64,000 bases of DNA from Carallia brachiata (taxonomy: Eukaryota > Streptophyta > Magnoliopsida > Malpighiales > Rhizophoraceae): the NCBI GenBank assembly GCA_021464245.1, contig JADCRB010000053.1:1373872-1437871 (forward strand), in the 5' to 3' direction. The position numbers and the translations under genes are program-made. Each line of letters begins with the position of its first letter. Position 1 is the stretch's first letter. The notes beneath the pieces are model-generated. The model was given only the letters and a program-made list of their open reading frames with translations, ran no database searches and was not told where the DNA came from. Shown here one piece after another: positions 58,501-64,000 of the stretch.

Positions 58501-61500
58501 GTTTAGCTGGAGTGGTGGAAGGTGTGTGCCTTCCACTGGAGGGTCTGGGGTAAAATCCCAGTCCCCTCCGTCACTTGCATCCCTCCCAATGATGGGCTAC
58601 CATCTCTACTACAGAACCAAAAAATTATTGACAAATTGAGTTCTTTGAATTATTTTTGAGTGTAACTAAAGTTGACAACTAATTTCAGTGGTTTCTTTGG
58701 GAAATTTTTAAGTGTTGCTCTTTCTGACAGGTTTTATTGGCAACTGGGGGTGGTCATTTAGTCTATTTGGAAATTGGTGATGGGATATTGATGGAGGTAA
58801 AGCATTCACAGTTGGAGTATGAGATATCTTGCCTTGACATTAACCCCATTGGTGAAAATCCCAACTGTAGTCAGCTAGCTGCAGTTGGCATGTGGACCGA
58901 CATAAGTGTCAGAATATTTTCATTGCCTGACCTAAATCTCATTACCAAGGAGCACTTGGGAGGAGAGATAATACCCCGTTCTGTTCTTCTATGTTCCTTT
59001 GAAGGGGTATGTATTTACTTGCTCTTTCTTCACTTTCAGTCTTTTGTTATCAATTATGAGAGCTCAAAATTTTAATCAGCTAGTTTCTGAATCCTTGCTC
59101 TGAACTTGTCTGTATCTCTTCAGATATCTTATTTGTTATGTGCCCTCGGAGATGGTCATCTATTGAACTTCCTCCTGAATCTGAGCACTGGAGAATTAAC
59201 TGATAGGAAGAAGGTGTCCTTGGGGACCCAGCCAATTACACTCCGTACTTTCTCATCCAAGAATACCACTCATGTATTTGCTGCATCAGATAGGCCAACT
59301 GTCATCTACAGTAGTAACAAGAAGCTACTATACAGCAATGTAAATTTGAAAGAAGTCAGTCATATGTGCCCTTTCAACTCTGCCGCTTTTCCAGATAGGT
59401 AATCTTTCCTCTAACCTTCATTTTGGTGCTTGCTTACCTGCTAGCATACACTTGGGAAAAATTTTCCATTAAATTTCTTTTTTTATTTTGCTTCCTTGAT
59501 CACTTGTACCCCGAAATGGTAATGTTAATATGATTTGGGTACCGTCTATTCTAGCAAATCAGTCCACATGCTGCTGCAGGTTGAGATTGTGTAAATTGAC
59601 GATAAGATATTTGCTTTTACGGAGGAAACATTAGTTCAATTGGCAAATTAAGGATCCTAGGACCTCAACCCAAACTCTAGGCTTGGTGGGTCAGGCTTAA
59701 TTTTTGACACCTGTAGTTATGGACTATGACGACAAGGGGCTGGCCCTTTTGAGGCCTTTGATAAGATAAATACAAGATGTCTCCTTGTTTCTGGGAAAAA
59801 GACGGGATGGCTGAAACCCCCCAGTAACTAAGGTAAACGACGTAAAAAAAAGCACCTATTTTTGTATCGGTTTCACAAGAGCAAAGAAAAGGGGGGAATA
59901 TGCGTGTAATCATAGTAGATGGCTCAGAATGCCTCTGTTCTATGCTAAAAGACTACTTCTGATGAATGGGGAATTACGTCACTCTGCGATCTGCTAAACC
60001 AATCCAAGTAATCAACTGCTTTTTTAAAAAAATCTGCCTCCAGCAAGACAGGGCGATGCCAAAAAGCCGTATAGTGCAGGAACGCAATGAAAACAATAAA
60101 TACAAAAGAGAATCATCAAAACTATAATCAGTAGAGCAAAAAGCAAGAGATTTATGGATCCTTTGACCCCCAATCGGCTTGCCTTTCCAGGTCTCGCCGT
60201 TTGTTGCATGTAGGTCGTGGTGTGCCTTGATTTAACAGTGGAAGCACTCTACAAAAATGCATATGGGAATCAAGTTAGCAGCTTAATTGGTGGAGGCTTC
60301 AATTTTCACACTTAGAACTATTGTAAAGGCTGACAGTTCCATTGCCATTTGAGAACTGCTAATCTTGTCGCTGCACAATTGAGTGTGAAAAAGTGAACAG
60401 ATTCATGCGGAACCTTTGATGGATCTGATTCTGAACTAGTTTGAATTTGTGCATCATACTTGGGGGATTTTGTGCCAAACAAGGGTCTTGGATCTTCTGT
60501 TTGCTGTGGTGTACTGTGAATTACTTGCTTCCATTTTGATAGAACTTCATTGCTCTCATGTTAAAGGATAACCAGTAATGCAATTAATGAATTGTGCGAG
60601 CATTTCATTTTGCTAAAATATAATTTCTCTAGGAGTCAACTCTTTTGGTCTCATGTTCTGTGGGTTTACTGAATTGTGCGAGCATGGCATTTTGCTAAAA
60701 TATAATTGCTTTAGGAGTTAACTGTTTTGGTCTCATCTTCTGTGGGTTTTATGACTGCAAGCTTGAGAAGATAAACTTATTTGTCCTCTGTGTGTGTGTG
60801 CGTGTGTAAATGAAACTTCTATTTCTTCAAAAGAAATTTTGTAATCACTAATTTGTGTTTTTTTGCCAACAGCCTGGCAATAGCAAAAGAAGGTGAACTC
60901 ACTATCGGTACCATTGATGATATCCAAAAGCTACACATCCGATCTATTCCAATGGGAGAACATCCACGTCGTATCTGTCATCAGGAGCAGTCTCGAACAT
61001 TTGCTATTTGTTGTTTGAAAAACCAATCTAGTGCAGAAGAATCTGAGATGCACTTTGTTCGCTTGTTAGATGATCAAACTTTTGAAATCATGTCAACTTA
61101 CCCACTTGACCCATTTGAGTATGGATGCTCCATTCTTAGCTGCTCATTTTCTGATGATGGTAATGTGTACTATTGTGTAGGGACTGCATATGTTTTGCCT
61201 GAAGAAAATGAGCCTAGTAAGGTAAAAGACACATTATTTCATCGATTTTCCCAAAAACGTAAGCTGTGAAGTCTATTTAATTTCTCACTTCATGTTCTCT
61301 CTTTATTAACAATTTTAGGGCCGAATACTGGTTTTCATAGTTGAAGATGGGAAGTTGCAGCTTATTGCTGAGAAGGAGACCAAAGGGGCTGTATACTCTT
61401 TGAATGCTTTTAATGGAAAACTGCTGGCTGCTATCAATCAAAAAATCCAGTTGTACAAGTGGATGCTTCGAGATGATGGTACCCATGAGCTGCAGTCTGA

Positions 61501-62455
61501 ATGTGGGCACCATGGACACATACTTGCCTTGTATGTACAAACACGTGGAGATTTCATTGTTGTCGGTGATCTGATGAAATCAATCTCCCTTCTCATTTAC
61601 AAGGCAAGTAACTTGACCACCTGCTTCAACATGCATGAATTGATGTAATGTCCTTGGTACTTTTGCAAAACCTCCCTGCGGGGGCGGTGGAAAAAATAAA
61701 AAAAAAAACCCTGCAAAACTAAGCAAGAGAAAAAGTGAAAGAAATACAGCAGTACTTGAAGCTCAGGGCCTTGCTACATGGTTCTCCTTGTTGGACCAGC
61801 ATGTAAATTTCTACCAGCTTATTGTGTGGTTTGCATTTCCTTGATTGACATGCACGTTTCATTTTCCATTCAGCACGAAGAAGGTGCTATTGAGGAGCGA
61901 GCTCGTGATTACAATGCAAATTGGATGTCTGCGGTTGAGATTCTTGATGATGACATTTATCTTGGAGCGGAAAATAACTTCAACCTATTTACTGTTCGGA
62001 AGAATAGTGAGGGTGCCACTGATGAAGAACGAGGTCGGCTTGAGGTGGTTGGAGAGTATCACCTTGGAGAATTTGTTAATAGGTTCCAACATGGCTCCCT
62101 TGTAATGCGTTTGCCAGATTCTGAAGTAGGCCAGATCCCTACTGTCATTTTCGGTACTGTAAATGGCGTAATTGGGGTGATTGCTTCACTCCCGCACGAG
62201 CAATACGTCTTTCTGGAGAAACTCCAGTCGAACTTGAGGAAGGTGATAAAGGGTGTTGGAGGTTTGAGCCATGAGCAATGGAGATCATTCAACAATGAGA
62301 AGAAAACTGCAGAGGCCAAAAACTTCCTGGACGGAGATCTAATAGAATCATTCCTTGATCTCAGCCGTAATCGAATGGATGAGATTTCGAAGGCAATGGG
62401 AGTCTCAGTGGAGGAGTTATGCAAGAGAGTGGAGGAGCTGACAAGGCTGCACTGA
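49567..62455 (+). CDS. DDB1: DNA damage-binding protein 1, CUL4 ligase adaptor
   Basis: DDB1 links CUL4-RBX1 to DCAF substrate receptors in the nucleus and cytosol. In plants it acts with DET1/COP10 and COP1/SPA in light signalling and with DDB2 in UV repair. Nineteen exons: 49567-49670, 50818-50866, 51093-51152, 51245-51336, 52457-52508, 52643-52705, 52846-52895, 54159-54234, 55044-55253, 55379-55485, 55617-55725, 56180-56380, 56466-56681, 57275-57385, 58731-59006, 59124-59398, 60873-61221, 61319-61603, 61874-62455. They total 3267 bp, 1088 residues, equal to Arabidopsis DDB1A. All junctions keep frame. The protein starts [20 protein letters not shown] and ends [16 protein letters not shown]. 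Beta-propellers A (about 1-360), B (about 390-710) and C (about 710-1040) are followed by the helical C-terminus ([23 protein letters not shown]). Every intron is GT-AG except the last, which starts GC. No lesion is seen, so the gene is very likely functional. Confidence 0.98.
50050..50430 (+). repeat. Diverged tandem repeats in DDB1 intron 1
   Basis: Imperfect units of roughly 100 bases repeat TCAAATGG-TTTT, TATAATGTT-AGATTTTGTTG and related phrases several times. The intron runs 49671-50817 and is T-rich. No exon is seen in it. Confidence 0.5.
51941..51961. repeat. (CT)n microsatellite in DDB1 intron 4
   Basis: About ten CT units. Confidence 0.9.
54428..54600. repeat. 90-bp tandem duplication in DDB1 intron 8
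   Basis: AACAGAGAGCTTGCAC begins units at 54428 and 54518. Both contain CATAATGTGTAACAATAA and ATGTAGAAATGTGCCT. Only a few substitutions separate them. Confidence 0.9.
58483..58637 (+). mobile_element. tRNA-derived SINE in DDB1 intron 14
   Basis: The body is 58491-58629, flanked by GACAAATT (58483-58490 and 58630-58637). The A-box is TAGCTGGAGTGG (58504-58515) and the B-box-like sequence is GGGGTAAAATCCC (58547-58559), about the normal spacing for a tRNA promoter. The layout (GATCCAGT head, TTCCACTGGAGG middle, short tail) recalls the plant Au family, which I cannot confirm. It has the same orientation as DDB1. Confidence 0.6.
60589..60752. repeat. 82-bp tandem duplication in DDB1 intron 16
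   Basis: GAATTGTGCGAGCAT starts units at 60589 and 60671. Both contain TTTTGCTAAAATATAATT and TTTTGGTCTCAT. About nine in ten positions agree by eye. Confidence 0.85.
61604..61873 (+). other. GC-AG intron of DDB1
   Basis: The donor is AAG then GCAAGT, and the acceptor is CCATTCAG. No GT donor nearby would keep the family sequence LLIYKHEEGA in frame. The strong match of the rest of the donor to consensus is characteristic of functional GC-AG introns. Confidence 0.9.
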
Positions 62456-63165
62456 TGCCACTGTCAAGTTGAAGTTATTCCTTTGTTATAATGTCAAATT
62501 TTTGCTGGTTACTTTTTTGGTTCTAAGTGATGGGTATTAAAGTTATCGGTGGTTTCCTTGTATGGGTTCCAAAAGTACTGTGTAACATAATTTTCCATAA
62601 TTTTATGTCCATAAGAGATTCACTTTCTTTTCTTTTGCACTATTAGGAGGCCACTAGACTGTAAATTACAAAATAGTTACAAAATAGCAGTAGGTCTCCT
62701 TATTCTCCCGATCAGAACCCTGGAAGGAAGGACTGCCTGATGTCACCTTGGGCATGCACAGCCAATCAAAACAAGCCAGCTGTATGATGGATTCTAGCTA
62801 AACTTCTTCACGGGCTGCTCTTAGAAGGACCGGCCCTTGTCCTTGTTTTCAAGGAAGACCGGCCCTCGTCCGTGGTTTCGAGGCTGTTTTAGGCTCAAGA
62901 AAGTGGTTTTAAACGGCACCCGGCTCAGCTTGAGCGTGTAGTTGATTGGTTAGCTGGAGTACTGCTGGTATGATGATGTATTTGGCAGTTTTCTTCTTTC
63001 AAGCCATCTTCAGAAGATAGCATGATAAACTATTATAATAATTGACAATTTTTAGCTATTAAAAATAATAGTTTAATGATAATTTAATATAATTCTTTCT
63101 ACGTTAATTTGAATTAGAGTTTTTTTATTATTGTCTACTCTTGAATACCAGAGAATTTATGTTGG
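62456..63165 (+). other. DDB1 3' untranslated region and flank
   Basis: The 3' UTR must begin at 62456; its end is not identifiable. Further on, a 28-bp unit with GACCGGCCCT is present twice in tandem (about 62828-62855 and 62856-62883). No second gene is seen. Confidence 0.4.
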
Positions 63166-64000
63166 GGATACAATGTTAGATTTTAAATTTATTAATATTG
63201 TGGTCAGATGAGACGAATATTTACTACTCAATAATGCTATAATGGTAAGTTTTTCTTATAATTAAAATTAAATGAGGACATTAATAAGAAATTGTCAGTC
63301 TCAATTTATAGGTACGGTGATTAATATATTTACAATGCATTTTTTTATAGTTTCAAAAAAAAAAAGGACAATTTTCAGAATTTTGACTGCTTAGGCTTGG
63401 AATAATTTGATTTCTTTTTTTTTTTTTTTGGTCCGTGGGAAGAGTAATTAATTTGATTTCTCAAGAAAGAAAAGAATGTTATTGTTATATATGAACGAAT
63501 TTCTTTCTTCCTTTCTTTCTCTTTCTTTTTCTTTTTCTTTTGTCAAAAATTTTGAAAATTAAAAATGCAACTAACATACTTATTCGTATATTCGTTATTT
63601 ATCTCCGTAACAATTAAAAATTGTCTCTTACATCTCTTTTTGTTATAAAAAAAAAGCAAAAAAAGAGAAACAATGGGACTAGCCAGAATGTTGGTAATGT
63701 AATGCTACAAGTCAACACGTTGTAAGAGTGTTCACATTTGAGGTTTTGAAGATTAAGTCTATGAAAAATAATAGGTATATTACCACCGAGTAGAGTTGTT
63801 CAGTGACAAAACTACTGCAGACACAATTGCTTGACCGAAGGTTGGAGTGGTTCCAGCAGCAACATGAGGCTAAATGTACATTTGACCCTAAACTTCTGAG
63901 AGAGACTGATGACTGTTGCTTGACAATGTGAGGCTTGTTCTTCCATACGTTTGATGTAGCGGTCCAACTTATTATATTCTGTATTCAGTACAATTTTTTT
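63166..64000. other. AT-rich intergenic DNA to the window end
   Basis: No gene is recognised. The first part (63166-63345) resembles 4118-4316. A CTTT-rich pyrimidine tract lies near 63501-63541. Confidence 0.45.

Noticed and set aside
57386..58730. Possible missing exon in long DDB1 intron 14
   Set aside because: Exons 14 and 15 join in phase and give the conserved [12 protein letters not shown], so nothing is missing.
1..64000. CRISPR arrays, bacterial operons, phage or viral genes
   Set aside because: No direct-repeat/spacer arrays and no viral or prokaryotic genes are seen. The window is ordinary plant nuclear DNA.

Overview
The window is nuclear DNA from a eudicot plant. The evidence is spliced genes with AT-rich introns, plant-only genes (a PINOID-type auxin kinase and a nuclear-encoded photosystem I subunit), very AT-rich intergenic DNA and many plant-type mobile elements. 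The species cannot be named from the sequence. Functional genes are sparse: three loci can be supported as genes, and everything else recognisable is a gene fragment or a mobile element.

Layout. 1-6020 is AT-rich intergenic DNA. 6021-8282 (minus) is a two-exon PINOID (PID) AGC-VIII kinase whose second exon, as read here, has two mutually compensating frameshifts. 8283-19665 is mostly featureless, with a G-box cluster (9948-10165) and a Helitron-like terminus at 11639. 19666-24822 is dense in mobile elements: a foldback hairpin, a TIR element, a 17-base micro-insertion with a perfect 17-bp target duplication, a Helitron carrying RPA-like OB-fold exons, and a fasciclin-like arabinogalactan protein pseudogene. 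27013-28504 (plus) is an intact three-exon psaK. 29363-31094 is an inverted repeat of a broken UGT79/91-type glycosyltransferase that could be transcribed into a long hairpin. 32690-33540 holds LINE remnants.

37292-38351 is a probable second Helitron. 40173-42453 is a hAT-type element with a perfect 8-bp target duplication. It carries pieces of two unrelated host genes on one strand: an EXO70A1 exon and exons of a subfamily-XII bHLH factor. 43130-43563 is an eroded HIP/FAM10 (or TDX) TPR fragment. MITE-like elements lie at 44710-45192 and 48037-48519.

49567-62455 (plus) is a complete 19-exon DDB1 gene encoding 1088 residues, the same length as Arabidopsis DDB1A. Its last intron has a GC donor, and its introns carry a tRNA-derived SINE with target duplications and two short tandem duplications.

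How the genes relate. PID (auxin transport polarity), PsaK (photosystem I antenna docking) and DDB1 (CUL4 ubiquitin ligase adaptor) act in unrelated processes, and nothing suggests co-regulation. The most unusual content is between psaK and DDB1 and around 21-25 kb, where copies of at least five host gene families (UGT, FLA, EXO70, bHLH, HIP) survive as rearranged, mostly element-associated fragments. All coordinates, splice sites and family calls were made by eye; no alignment or database search was run.
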